Shown here piece after piece: positions 8,110 to 16,290 of a DNA stretch of 64,000 nucleotides (position 1 is the stretch's first letter; each line of letters starts with the position of its first letter). A program made the translations under genes and the position numbers. Below the pieces are notes generated by a model that did no database searches, was not told the origin of the DNA, and worked only from the letters and a program-made list of their open reading frames with translations. This DNA comes from JAWKIW01 sp046331175 (GTDB lineage Bacteria > Actinomycetota > Acidimicrobiia > Acidimicrobiales > Acidimicrobilacustridaceae): assembly GCA_046331175.1 (NCBI GenBank), contig JAXLRI010000005.1, positions 186,001-250,000 of the forward strand. The letters run 5' to 3'.

Positions 8110-10944
8110 ATGGCCGACGCCGAGGTGCCGGACGGGTCCCCGGAGCCCGACCCCGATGGTCCGAGCCCCGCCGCCGGTGGTGCGGCGGCCGACGTCGCGG
8201 CGGCCGAGGCCGCGGCGGCCGCAGCCGACGAGGCGGTGGCCGACCCGCCGGCCGGCTACCCGGCGCGGTGGGAGAGCGACGCGGTGCTGTCCGACGGGGC
8301 GACCGTGCGCATCCGGCCGGTGCGCCCCGGCGACGCCGAGGCCATCGCCGACTTCCACGAGCGCCAGTCGCGCGAGAGCGTCTACTTCCGCTTCTTCACA
8401 CCGCGCCCGCGCCTGTCCCAGCGCGACCTCGACCGCCTCACCCACGTCGACTACGTCACCCGCATGGCCTTCGTCGGCGTGCTCGGCGACGACGTCATCG
8501 CCATCGCCGGCTACGACGTGTGGCAGCACCGCAACGAGGCCGAGATCTCCTTCTTCGTCGACGACCAGCAGCAGGGGCGGGGCCTGGCCACCGTGCTGCT
8601 CGAGTACCTCATCGTCGCCGCGCGCGAGTCGGGGCTCGAGGCGCTCACCGCCCAGGTGCTGCCCACCAACCGCAAGATGCTCGCCGTGCTGCACCGGGCC
8701 GGCTTCGAGACCGAGTCGACCTTCGAGGACGGACTCATCGAGGTGCGCCTCGGCATCGAGCCGAGCGACGAGGCCGCCGCCGCCATCGAGGCGCGCGAGC
8801 AGGCCGCCGAGGCGCGGTCGGTCGAGCGGGTCATCGCCCCTCGGTCGGTCGCGGTGATCGGAGCCACCCGCGAGCCGCGCACCGTCGGCCACGAGGTCTT
8901 CCGCCAGCTCCTCGAGCACGGCTTCGCCGGCGTCGTGTACCCGGTCAACCCGTCGGGGGCCCCGGTCGGCGGCGTCCGCGCCTACTCGTCGGTGCTCGAG
9001 GTGCCCGACGACGTCGACGTGGCCGTCGTGGTCGTCCCCGGCGTGGAGGTGCTGCGGGCGGTCGACGAGTGCGGTCGCAAGCGCGTCGGTGGCCTCATCG
9101 TGCTGAGCACCGGCTTCAGCCAGTACGGCCCCTACGGCGACGCCGGCGAGCGGCTGGTGGTCGACAAGGCCCGCCGCTACGGCATGCGGGTCATCGGGCC
9201 CGAGTCCCTCGGCGTGGTCAACACCCACCCGGGCGTGGCCCTGCACGCCACCTTCGACCCGGTCGACGTGCTGCCCGGTCGGGTCGGCTTCCTCACCCAG
9301 TCCGGCACCGTCGGCGTGGCCGTCCTCGAGCGGGCCCGCCGGGTCGGCGTCGGCATCTCCACCTTCGTCGACACCGGGCGCAAGGTCGACCTCAGCGGCA
9401 ACGACCTCCTCCAGTACTGGGAGACCGACCCGCGCACCGACGTCGTCGCCCTGGTGCTGCAGTCGTTCGGCAACCCCCGGAAGTTCACCCGCATCGCCCG
9501 GCGCATGGCCCGCACCAAGGCCATCGTGGCCGTCAACAGCACGGGGACGGCGCCGGGCACCTACGACCCCGAGGACCGGCCCGGGTCGCGCTGGCCGCGC
9601 GACGCCACCGTGCAGGCGATGCTCGCCCAGTCCGGCGTGATCCGGGTGGACACGCCCACCGAGCTGTTCGACGTCGCCCGCGTCCTCGTCCACCAGGGCG
9701 TGCCCGCCGGCCGCCGCCTGGCCATCATGTCCAACAGCGACGGGGGCATCCGGCTGGCCGTCGACGCCTGCTCGGCCGCCGGGCTCGGGCTGGCCGAGCT
9801 GTCGCCCCGCACGCGCGGCGAGGTGTCGGCCCACCTCCCGCCCGGAGCCTCGGCGGCCAACCCGATCGACGTCACCTTCGCCGCCCTGCCCGGCGCCTAC
9901 GAGCGGGTCCTCGAGGCCCTGCTCGACGACGATGCCGTCGATGCCGTCCTCGTCGTGTACGCGCCCGGCCTGGAGCGGCGCGGCGACGAGGTGGCCCGGG
10001 CCATCGGCGCGGCGGCCACCCACCGACCGGGCACCCCCATCGTGGCCAGCTTCCTGGGCGCCGATGGTTCGCGGCCGCTGATGGGCGAGGGGGTTCCGGT
10101 GCCGGTGTTCGAGTTCCCCGTCGAGGCGGTCACGGCCCTCGGGCGGGTGGCGGCGCTCGGCGACTGGCGTCGCGAGGACCTCGGCACCGTGCCCGATCCC
10201 GCCTCGCTCCCCGGGTTCGACCTCGAGCGGGCGACGGCGCTGGTCCGGGCCGCCCTGCCCGCGGGGTCCGACGGCGGGGGCAGCCGCTGGCTCGACGTGG
10301 ACGAGGTCGGCGACCTGCTCCGGGCCCTGGGCTTCGACTGGCTCGCGCACCGCACCGTCGACGACGCCGACGCCGCGGTGGCCGCCGCCGAGTCGATCGG
10401 GTGGCCTGTCGCCCTCAAGGCCACCGGGCTCGACCACTTCCGGCCCGGCGAGGGCGGCGGGGCGGCCCTGTCGCTGCACGACGCCGACGACCTGCGCGGC
10501 ACCTACCAGCGGATGCTCGACCACCTCGGCGACGCCATGCGCCCCGCGGTGGTCCAGCGCATGGCCGATCCCGGCGTGGAGATCCTGCTGGCGGGCCACC
10601 AGCACGCCTCGTTCGGCGGCGTCGTCACCTGCGGACTCGGGGGTCCCACCACCGGCGCCAACCCCGACCGCCCTGTCCGCATCCTCCCGCTCACCGATCG
10701 CGATGCCGGCCGCCTGCTCGAGGCCTCGGCGGTGGCGCCCCTGTTCGACGACGACGCCCACCGTGCCGTGGTCGAGGGTGCCCTGTTGCGGTTGGCCGCT
10801 GCCCTCGAGCACATCCCCGAGCTGGCCGACATCGAGCTCAACCCGGTGATGGTGGCCGAGCGGGCCGAGGTGGCCACGGCGCGGGTGCGCGTGGCCCCCT
10901 ACGTCTGGGACGAGGGTCCGGCCGTGCGCCGCCTCGGCGGCTGA
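8110..10944 (+). CDS. GNAT acetyltransferase fused to acyl-CoA synthetase (ADP-forming) modules, Pat-like
   Basis: A 944-residue fusion. After a low-complexity N-terminus (about 1-55) comes a GNAT domain (about 60-215; FFVDDQQQGRGLATVLLEY is the acetyl-CoA loop), then a CoA-binding Rossmann domain from about 237 (PRSVAVIGATREPRTVGHE), a succinyl-CoA-ligase-like region and a C-terminal ATP-grasp domain (about 720-930). This is the layout of PatA-type protein lysine acetyltransferases of streptomycetes, with GNAT first; E. coli PatZ has the reverse order. Such enzymes acetylate and inactivate acyl-CoA synthetases. The ATG at 8110 is chosen over upstream in-frame starts because the latter overlap the divergent promoter. 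Targets could include the ligase at 13680, but that is inference. Confidence 0.82.
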   Translation: MADAEVPDGSPEPDPDGPSPAAGGAAADVAAAEAAAAAADEAVADPPAGYPARWESDAVLSDGATVRIRPVRPGDAEAIADFHERQSRESVYFRFFTPRPRLSQRDLDRLTHVDYVTRMAFVGVLGDDVIAIAGYDVWQHRNEAEISFFVDDQQQGRGLATVLLEYLIVAARESGLEALTAQVLPTNRKMLAVLHRAGFETESTFEDGLIEVRLGIEPSDEAAAAIEAREQAAEARSVERVIAPRSVAVIGATREPRTVGHEVFRQLLEHGFAGVVYPVNPSGAPVGGVRAYSSVLEVPDDVDVAVVVVPGVEVLRAVDECGRKRVGGLIVLSTGFSQYGPYGDAGERLVVDKARRYGMRVIGPESLGVVNTHPGVALHATFDPVDVLPGRVGFLTQSGTVGVAVLERARRVGVGISTFVDTGRKVDLSGNDLLQYWETDPRTDVVALVLQSFGNPRKFTRIARRMARTKAIVAVNSTGTAPGTYDPEDRPGSRWPRDATVQAMLAQSGVIRVDTPTELFDVARVLVHQGVPAGRRLAIMSNSDGGIRLAVDACSAAGLGLAELSPRTRGEVSAHLPPGASAANPIDVTFAALPGAYERVLEALLDDDAVDAVLVVYAPGLERRGDEVARAIGAAATHRPGTPIVASFLGADGSRPLMGEGVPVPVFEFPVEAVTALGRVAALGDWRREDLGTVPDPASLPGFDLERATALVRAALPAGSDGGGSRWLDVDEVGDLLRALGFDWLAHRTVDDADAAVAAAESIGWPVALKATGLDHFRPGEGGGAALSLHDADDLRGTYQRMLDHLGDAMRPAVVQRMADPGVEILLAGHQHASFGGVVTCGLGGPTTGANPDRPVRILPLTDRDAGRLLEASAVAPLFDDDAHRAVVEGALLRLAAALEHIPELADIELNPVMVAERAEVATARVRVAPYVWDEGPAVRRLGG

Positions 10945-10977
10945 GGCACGGGCCGGCGCCGCCGCGGGCGGTCGGGC

Positions 10978-11547
10978 TCAGGCCAGCTCGAGCTGGCGCA
11001 ACGCCGAGTAGGCCGTGTTGATCTTGGCCATGCGCGCCTCGTGGAAGCGGCGCACCTCGTCGTCGGCGTCGGCGAAGCGGTCGGGGTGGTGCTGCTTGGC
11101 GAGGTCGCGGTAGGCGCGGCTCACGTCGTCGCGGGTGGCGCCCTCGCGCAGGTCGAGGACCTCGAGCAGCTCCTGCACCCGCCACGGGTTGGGTCGATCG
11201 CCGGGGGCGTGCTCGTCGCCGGCGGTGGCGAAGACCGAGTCGGTGCGCCAGTACGAGGGCGCCTCCTCCTCGGCGGGCCGGGCGCCCGTGGTCTCGGCCT
11301 GTCGCTCGGCGATGGTGCGCTGGGCGTTCACCCGCTTGGCCCGCATGCGCTCGGCCCAGTCGCTGTACATCGCGGCCCGCTCCTCGACCGGCACCTCGTC
11401 GCGGGTGAGGGCGTCGAGGTCGATGGTGGGCAGGGGAGCGGGGCCGGCCAGGTTGGGGTCGACCCACGGGTTCTCGCCCTGGCGCGCGGCGGGATCGGGG
11501 TGCTTCGCCCCCTCCTCACGCATGCGCTTCCAGTAGCGGATGGCCAT
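10978..11547 (-). CDS. J-domain (DnaJ-like) protein
   Basis: A 189-residue protein whose last ~65 residues form a J domain: VQELLEVLDLREGATRDD, then YRDLAKQHHPDRF with the essential HPD tripeptide, then a closing helix with ARMAKINTAYSAL. J domains stimulate Hsp70 (DnaK) ATPase. The N-terminal 120 residues are charged and contain an ERMRAKRVNAQRTIAERQ helix; there is no G/F or zinc-finger region, so it is not a housekeeping DnaJ. The J domain is at the C-terminus, which is less usual. The ATG at 11547 begins MAIRYWKRMREEG; more upstream starts would cross the tandem repeats at 11666. Confidence 0.8.
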   Translation of the reverse strand: MAIRYWKRMREEGAKHPDPAARQGENPWVDPNLAGPAPLPTIDLDALTRDEVPVEERAAMYSDWAERMRAKRVNAQRTIAERQAETTGARPAEEEAPSYWRTDSVFATAGDEHAPGDRPNPWRVQELLEVLDLREGATRDDVSRAYRDLAKQHHPDRFADADDEVRRFHEARMAKINTAYSALRQLELA

Positions 11548-11665
11548 GCCGACCTGCTTCGTCTCACCCCGCCCCAGCGGGTGCCGGCCCCTCCCCGGGC
11601 CGGTCCCGGGAACGCTAGCAGGGCCGGCCTCGCCGGTCATGGGCCCACCGGCGCGGGCGCCGACC

Positions 11666-11701
11666 GGATCCAGCGGCCCGGCCGGATCCAGCGGCCCGGC
11701 C
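11666..11701. repeat. 18-bp tandem repeat, two copies
   Basis: GGATCCAGCGGCCCGGCC occurs twice in direct succession at 11666 and 11684, with a decayed third copy after it. It lies in the 181-bp gap between the third acyl-CoA dehydrogenase stop and the J-domain start. Confidence 0.65.
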
Positions 11702-11728
11702 GCATCCGGCTCGATCCCAGGGCGGGCG

Positions 11729-12835
11729 TCAGCGAGGTTCGCGAGGGAGCCCGAGCACCCGCTCGCCGATGATCGTGCGCAGGATCTGGGTGGTCCCGCC
11801 CATGATCGTGTAGCCGGGGGCGTAGCAGGCCCCCCGGGCCACCCGGCCCCACAGCAGGGCATCCGGTCCCGCCACCCGGCAGCAGAAGTCGGCGACCCGC
11901 TGCTCGAACTCGGTGCACACCGTCTTGGTGACCGCCGAGAAGCCCTTCGGCGCCTGTCCGAGCACCTCCCGCAGCACGAGGTGGCGCCCGACCCGGTAGC
12001 CGGCCTCGAGGGCGGCGATCTCCTGGCGGACCAGGGGGTCGTCACGGTCGGCCAGGGGCAGGCAGTCCTCGTAGAGGGCCCGGTTCGACACCAGCCGGTC
12101 GATGCCGCCGCGCTCGTGCTCCATCTGGCGCATGATCTGGCGGAAGCTGCCGTTCTCGGTGCCGACGAGGTGGGCGGCGGGCACCTCCACGCCCGTGAAC
12201 GTCACCTCGCAGAAGTGGCGGTTGCCGGTCATGTCGGTGATGGGGCGCACGTCGATGCCCGGCGACCGCATGTCGACGATGAGCTCGGACAGTCCCTCGT
12301 GCGGCGGTGCGTCGGGATCGGTGCGGGCGACGAGGTAGCAGAAGTCGGCCTCGTGGGCGCCCGACGTCCACACCTTCTGCCCGTCCACCACCCAGGTGTC
12401 GCCGCGGCGCACGGCCCGCGTCCGCAGCGACGCCACGTCGGAGCCGGCGTCGGGCTCGCTCATGCCGATGCACCACGCCGACCGTCCGGCGACGATCTCG
12501 GGGATGTGGGTGGCCCGCTGCTCGTCTGTGCCGTACTGCAGCAGGGTCGGGCCGATCTGGCGGTCGGCGAACCACGACGTCGCCACCGGGGCGCCGGCGC
12601 TGATGAGCGTCTCGAACACGGCGAAGCGCTCGAGCGGGGTGCGACCGTGGCCGCCGGCCTCGATCGGCCACGTCATGCCGAGCCAGCCGCGCCGTGCCAG
12701 CTCGAGGCTGAGCTCGCGAGACGTCCCGATCAGCCACGAGTCCTCCCGCACCGCCGCGCCGGCGGTCCACGCGGCGGCGACCTCGGCGGCTTCCAGGCGC
12801 AGCGGCTCGAGCTCGGCGGGCAGGGCGAAGTCCAC
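11729..12835 (-). CDS. Acyl-CoA dehydrogenase (FadE family)
   Basis: A 368-residue acyl-CoA dehydrogenase. The N-terminal helical domain is followed by IGMSEPDAGSDVASL (FAD/substrate loop, about 127-141) and DGQKVWTSGAHEADF. The C-terminal domain ends MGGTTQILRTIIGERVLGL, where most relatives have GGT-S/N-E-I; here Gln replaces the usual Glu of that last motif. The GTG at 12835 has GGGAG 5 bases upstream. It is on the opposite strand from the FadD19-like ligase and separated from it by the DM13 gene, but these genes together suggest acyl-CoA catabolism. The substrate is unknown. Confidence 0.85.
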   Translation of the reverse strand: MDFALPAELEPLRLEAAEVAAAWTAGAAVREDSWLIGTSRELSLELARRGWLGMTWPIEAGGHGRTPLERFAVFETLISAGAPVATSWFADRQIGPTLLQYGTDEQRATHIPEIVAGRSAWCIGMSEPDAGSDVASLRTRAVRRGDTWVVDGQKVWTSGAHEADFCYLVARTDPDAPPHEGLSELIVDMRSPGIDVRPITDMTGNRHFCEVTFTGVEVPAAHLVGTENGSFRQIMRQMEHERGGIDRLVSNRALYEDCLPLADRDDPLVRQEIAALEAGYRVGRHLVLREVLGQAPKGFSAVTKTVCTEFEQRVADFCCRVAGPDALLWGRVARGACYAPGYTIMGGTTQILRTIIGERVLGLPREPR

Positions 12836-12961
12836 GGTGGCTCCCGGGTCCGGGCCCGGCGGCGGCCGGGGCTGGTGCGGCGAGTCTGCCGGATGTCCGC
12901 CGTCGGGGCCCACCCCGGCGTCGGTGCTCGCCGGTTGCGTTGCGCCGGCGGCGACGCGCGA

Positions 12962-13507
12962 TCAGCTGGGCAGTGGCGCCGCCCCGAACGGGACGGCGAA
13001 GCGGCGGCACCAGATCACGACGCTTCGGTACCTGCTGAGGTCGGTGCCGGCCGGCACGACGTAGTTCTGGTTGCCGACGTTGCCCTTGAGGGGGCCGAGG
13101 TCGAGGGCGCCCTCGCCGAGGGCGGCGTTGGCGGCGTCGGCGGTGGCGGGGACGAGGTGCACCACCAGGTCGGGCCCGTTGTCGGTGTCGAGGCCCTCGA
13201 TGCGCACCACCGACCCGTCAGCGGTGGGCACCAGTCGGACCTGCCCCGAGGTGGGGTGGGCCTTGGCCACGAAGGCGGTGGTGGCCGCCGCGTTGCCGCT
13301 GCCGCTGCTCGACCCTGCTGCCGTCGCGGTGCCACCGGTCGTCCCGCTCGTCGGTGCGGACGCCACCGCGGTGGGCGCGGCTTCGTCGACCTCCTGGTCC
13401 AGCACGAGCTTCCACGGCTGGAAGAGCGCGAGGGCCGCCACCACGGCGACCAGCGCCACCCCGATCACGGGCAGCACCCACCGTCGTCTCGTCCCGTCGG
13501 TCGCCAT
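12962..13507 (-). CDS. Membrane-anchored DM13-domain protein
   Basis: A 181-residue protein with one N-terminal transmembrane helix (about 11-30, VLPVIGVALVAVVAALALF), a Ser/Thr/Gly-rich linker (about 45-75) and a C-terminal DM13 domain (about 80-181). The domain is recognisable from LVVHLVPA, LGPLKGNVGNQNYVVPAG and SVVIWCRRFAVPFG, including the invariant Trp-Cys. DM13 domains are proposed to carry redox or cytochrome-like electron transfer functions in extracellular proteins. The start at 13507 has GGGGAGG 7 bases upstream. It is divergent from the FadD19-like gene at 13680. Confidence 0.85.
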   Translation of the reverse strand: MATDGTRRRWVLPVIGVALVAVVAALALFQPWKLVLDQEVDEAAPTAVASAPTSGTTGGTATAAGSSSGSGNAAATTAFVAKAHPTSGQVRLVPTADGSVVRIEGLDTDNGPDLVVHLVPATADAANAALGEGALDLGPLKGNVGNQNYVVPAGTDLSRYRSVVIWCRRFAVPFGAAPLPS

Positions 13508-13679
13508 CGGTCGCCTCCCCAGCGTCGGCCCGGTGTCCGTCGACGGCACAACGCTGCCACCGCTGCTGGGGTTCCGCGCGACCGGACCGGCCGGCTGGTC
13601 GAGGACGGTGCGCCGACCGCCGCGCACCGCGGTCGGCGCGCCGTCGGGGGCCGCCCGGCGGCCTCGGTAGCGTGGCCCG

Positions 13680-15293
13680 GTGGAGTTCAACCTCGCCGAC
13701 CTGTTCGAAGCGGTCGCCGCGACCGTGCCCGGCAACGAGGCGCTGGTGTGCACCGGGGTCGAGCCCGGCGGGCCCGAACCGGTGCGGTGGGACTACGCCA
13801 CCCTCGACGCGCGTGTCGATGCCGCCGCGCACGTGCTGGCCGACCGAGGCGTCGGTCCCGGCGACACGGTCGGGCTGCACCTGCACAACGGGTGGGAGTA
13901 CGTCGTGCTCATGCTCGCCGCCTTCAAGCTGCGGGCCATCCCCGTCAACGTGAACTACCGCTACGTCGCCGAGGAGCTGGCCCACGTCTTCGCCGATGCC
14001 GACCTGCGCGTCCTCGTCACCGAGACCGACCACCTCGCGGCAGTCGAGGAGGCGTGTGGTTCGCTCGCCGAGCCGCCCGTCGTCCTCCTTCGCGGCGACG
14101 AGCTCGACGGGCTGGTCGCCGAGGCGCCCGCCGGTCGCGTCGACGTCGGCCCCCGTTCCGCCGACGACCTCTACCTGCTCTACACCGGCGGCACCACCGG
14201 CATGCCCAAGGGCGTCACCTGGCGCCACGAGGACATCTACTTCGCCTCGCTCGGCGGTCGAGGGACGCCGAGCAAGGGCGTGCCGGCCCTCACCGCCCCC
14301 GACCAGATCGTCGAGCGGGCCCGCCGCGGCGACCCCATCATGCGGCGGCTGCCCCTCTGCCCGATGATGCACGGCGGCGCCATGTGGGTCGCCCTGCAGA
14401 CCCACCTGAGCGGCGGCGCGCTGGTCCTTTCGACCGACCGCCACTTCGCGGCCGCCGACGCGCTCGACCTGCTGTCGGGGGAGCGGGTCGAGCTCACGAT
14501 GGTCATCGGCGACGCCACCGCCCGTCCCCTGGCCGACGCCCTCGTGGCCGAGCCCGACCGCTGGGACCTGTCGGCCCTGCAGGTGGTCGCCTCGGGCGGT
14601 GCCGTGCTGTCACCGGCCACCCAGACCTCGCTGCGGGCCTCGCTGCCGGGCACCAAGGTCGTCGACACCTTCGGCGCCTCCGAGACGGGCGGGCAGGGTC
14701 GGCTGTCGTCGGCGTCGTCCTCGTCTGGGGCGCCGCGGCTGGTGACCGACGACGACACCGCTGTGCTCGACGACGACCTGCGCCCCGTCGCCCCCGGCGA
14801 GGTCGGCCGGCTCGCCCGGAAGGGGTGGATCCCGCTCGGCTACCGCAACGACCCGGTCAAGACGGCCGCCACGTTCCCGGTCGTCGACGGCGAGCGCTGG
14901 TCGGTGCCCGGCGACCTGGCCCGGCTCGAGGAGGACGGCACCATCACGCTGCTCGGCCGGGGGAGCCAGTGCATCAACACGGGTGGCGAGAAGGTCTTCC
15001 CCGAGGAGGTCGAGAAGGCGGTCAAGCACCACCCGGCGGTGTTCGACGCGCTCGTGGTCGGTGTGCCCGACGATCGCTTCGGCCAGCGGGTGGTGGCGGT
15101 GGTGTCGCTGCGGCCCGGCGCCTCGGTGCCCGACGACGAGGACCTGGCCGACGGTGCCCGTGCGCACGTGGCGGGGTACAAGGTGCCGCGGGCCTGGGTC
15201 CGGGTGGCGCACTGCGAGCGCCTGCCCACCGGCAAGCCCGACTACCGCTGGGCCACGGCCACGGCGCGCGAGGCCTTGGGCCTCGACGCCTGA
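13680..15293 (+). CDS. Acyl-CoA synthetase, FadD19-like
   Basis: A 537-residue ANL-superfamily ligase that activates a carboxylic acid with ATP and CoA. The P-loop LLYTGGTTGMPKG lies near 163-175 and is followed by TWRHEDIY. Later motifs are FGASETGGQG (about 329), YRNDPVKTAATF, LGRGSQCINTGGEKVFPEEVE (about 425) and a C-terminal GKPDYRW with the catalytic Lys. TWRHEDIY, INTGGEKVFPEEVE and AGYKVPR...GKPDYRWA closely follow the pattern of mycobacterial FadD19, the steroid side-chain CoA ligase. The GTG at 13680 gives MEFNLADLFEAVA, the normal start of this subgroup. Together with the FadE29/28-like pair it supports degradation of steroid or isoprenoid side chains. Confidence 0.88.
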   Translation: MEFNLADLFEAVAATVPGNEALVCTGVEPGGPEPVRWDYATLDARVDAAAHVLADRGVGPGDTVGLHLHNGWEYVVLMLAAFKLRAIPVNVNYRYVAEELAHVFADADLRVLVTETDHLAAVEEACGSLAEPPVVLLRGDELDGLVAEAPAGRVDVGPRSADDLYLLYTGGTTGMPKGVTWRHEDIYFASLGGRGTPSKGVPALTAPDQIVERARRGDPIMRRLPLCPMMHGGAMWVALQTHLSGGALVLSTDRHFAAADALDLLSGERVELTMVIGDATARPLADALVAEPDRWDLSALQVVASGGAVLSPATQTSLRASLPGTKVVDTFGASETGGQGRLSSASSSSGAPRLVTDDDTAVLDDDLRPVAPGEVGRLARKGWIPLGYRNDPVKTAATFPVVDGERWSVPGDLARLEEDGTITLLGRGSQCINTGGEKVFPEEVEKAVKHHPAVFDALVVGVPDDRFGQRVVAVVSLRPGASVPDDEDLADGARAHVAGYKVPRAWVRVAHCERLPTGKPDYRWATATAREALGLDA

Positions 15294-15370
15294 CGCATCT
15301 CGGCGGATCCGGCAGTCCGGCAGCGCTCGCCTGGGGTCGCCAGCGCTCGGCCGTGCTCGGCAGCGCTCGG

Positions 15371-15505
15371 CTGGGGCGCGTTGCGGTCCCGGTCACCGCA
15401 GGGCGTGCTGGCGAACGCAGGTGGGTGGGTGAGGGTTGGGCTGGCGCTTGGGCTGGGGCGGGTTGCGTTCCCGGTCACCCCAGGGCGTGCCGGCGAACGC
15501 AGGTG
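15371..15505. repeat. Pair of 53-bp direct repeats with internal hairpin
   Basis: Copies at 15371-15423 and 15453-15505 differ at only four positions and are 82 bp apart. Each contains arms related to TGCGTTC...GAACGCA that can fold into an imperfect hairpin. Three shorter CAGCGCTCG repeats lie just before the first copy. The 260-bp gap between the FadD19-like gene and the YdeI-like gene (which end towards each other) is filled by these repeats; it has no plausible coding frame. Confidence 0.7.
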
Positions 15506-15553
15506 ATCCGGAGGCGGTCACCGGATGGCCGGATCGCCGGATCGGGTGGCGGG

Positions 15554-16135
15554 TCAGTGCAGCGTCTCGCCCTTGGCGAGCATGTCGATGAAGGTCGCGA
15601 TCCTGGCGGCGCGCGTCTGGGGGCGCTTGGCCTCGTGGATGCGGTACAGGAAGGCGTACCGGTTGGTGCGGCTGATCGCGGCGAAGGCGGCGCTGGCCGC
15701 GGGGTTGGCGTCGAGGGCGGCCTGGAGGTCGTCGGGGACGGTCATGGTGCGCGAGCCCTGGTAGGCGGCGTCCCATCGACCGTCGGCCTTCGCCCGCTCG
15801 ACCTGGTCGAGGCCAGCCGGCTGCATCAGCCCCTCGTCGATCAGCCGAGTCGCCTTGTCGCAGTTGATCTGCGACCAGACGCTGCGCGGTCGTCGTGGCG
15901 TGAACCGCTGCAGGAACCAGGTCTCGTCGTAGCGGGCCTTCTGACCGTCGATCCAGCCGTAGGAGAGCGCGACGTCGACCGCCTCGGCGTAGGTCACCGA
16001 GCGCACGTCGCTGCCCTTCTTCGCGATCTTCAGCCACAGCCCCTCGCTGCGCTCGTGCTCGTCGTGGAGCCAGGTGCGGAAGGCCTCGGCGTCGCGGAAC
16101 GCCCTCGTCTGGAGGTCGGTCTTCTCGGCGGGCAC
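15554..16135 (-). CDS. YdeI/OmpD-associated family protein
   Basis: A 193-residue cytosolic protein. The segments FRTWLHDEHERSEGLWLKIAKKG, YAEAVDVALSYGWIDGQK, FTPRRPRSVWSQIN and the C-terminal YAFLYRIHEAKRPQTRA are typical of the YdeI/OmpD-associated family. Members have been linked to bacteriocin or peptide resistance, but no biochemical activity is established. It starts with GTG at 16135. It is divergent from the DUF222-HNH gene with a 155-bp shared upstream region. Confidence 0.82.
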   Translation of the reverse strand: MPAEKTDLQTRAFRDAEAFRTWLHDEHERSEGLWLKIAKKGSDVRSVTYAEAVDVALSYGWIDGQKARYDETWFLQRFTPRRPRSVWSQINCDKATRLIDEGLMQPAGLDQVERAKADGRWDAAYQGSRTMTVPDDLQAALDANPAASAAFAAISRTNRYAFLYRIHEAKRPQTRAARIATFIDMLAKGETLH

Positions 16136-16255
16136 GAGGTCAGTCTGCCGTCGCCGATCCAGCGTCGCCGGCGGGGTGGCCGCTGGCTGGGCCCGAACCG
16201 CGACGGTGGCCGATGGTGACCCTCCATCGCTCTTCGGTGTTCTCCGGCGATCTTG

Positions 16256-16290
16256 TTGCGCTTGGAGACGAACAGGTGTACGATCGTAGC
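16256..16290 (+). promoter_or_regulatory. Promoter with an overlapping SOS (LexA)-like box, probably leaderless
   Basis: TTGCGC (16256-16261) and TACGAT (16279-16284) are separated by 17 bases, and the -10 ends only 6 bases before the ATG at 16291, so the transcript probably begins at the start codon. ACGAACAGGTGTACGA at 16268-16283 overlaps the -10 and matches the actinobacterial LexA box (TCGAAC-N4-GTTCGA) except for two substitutions. 13E12-type genes of M. tuberculosis are reported LexA targets, which fits. Confidence 0.5.

Noticed and set aside
11540..16219. A 1559-residue open frame on the plus strand
   Set aside because: Mirror image of several real genes on both strands, with low-complexity His/Arg/Gly sequence and no domain.
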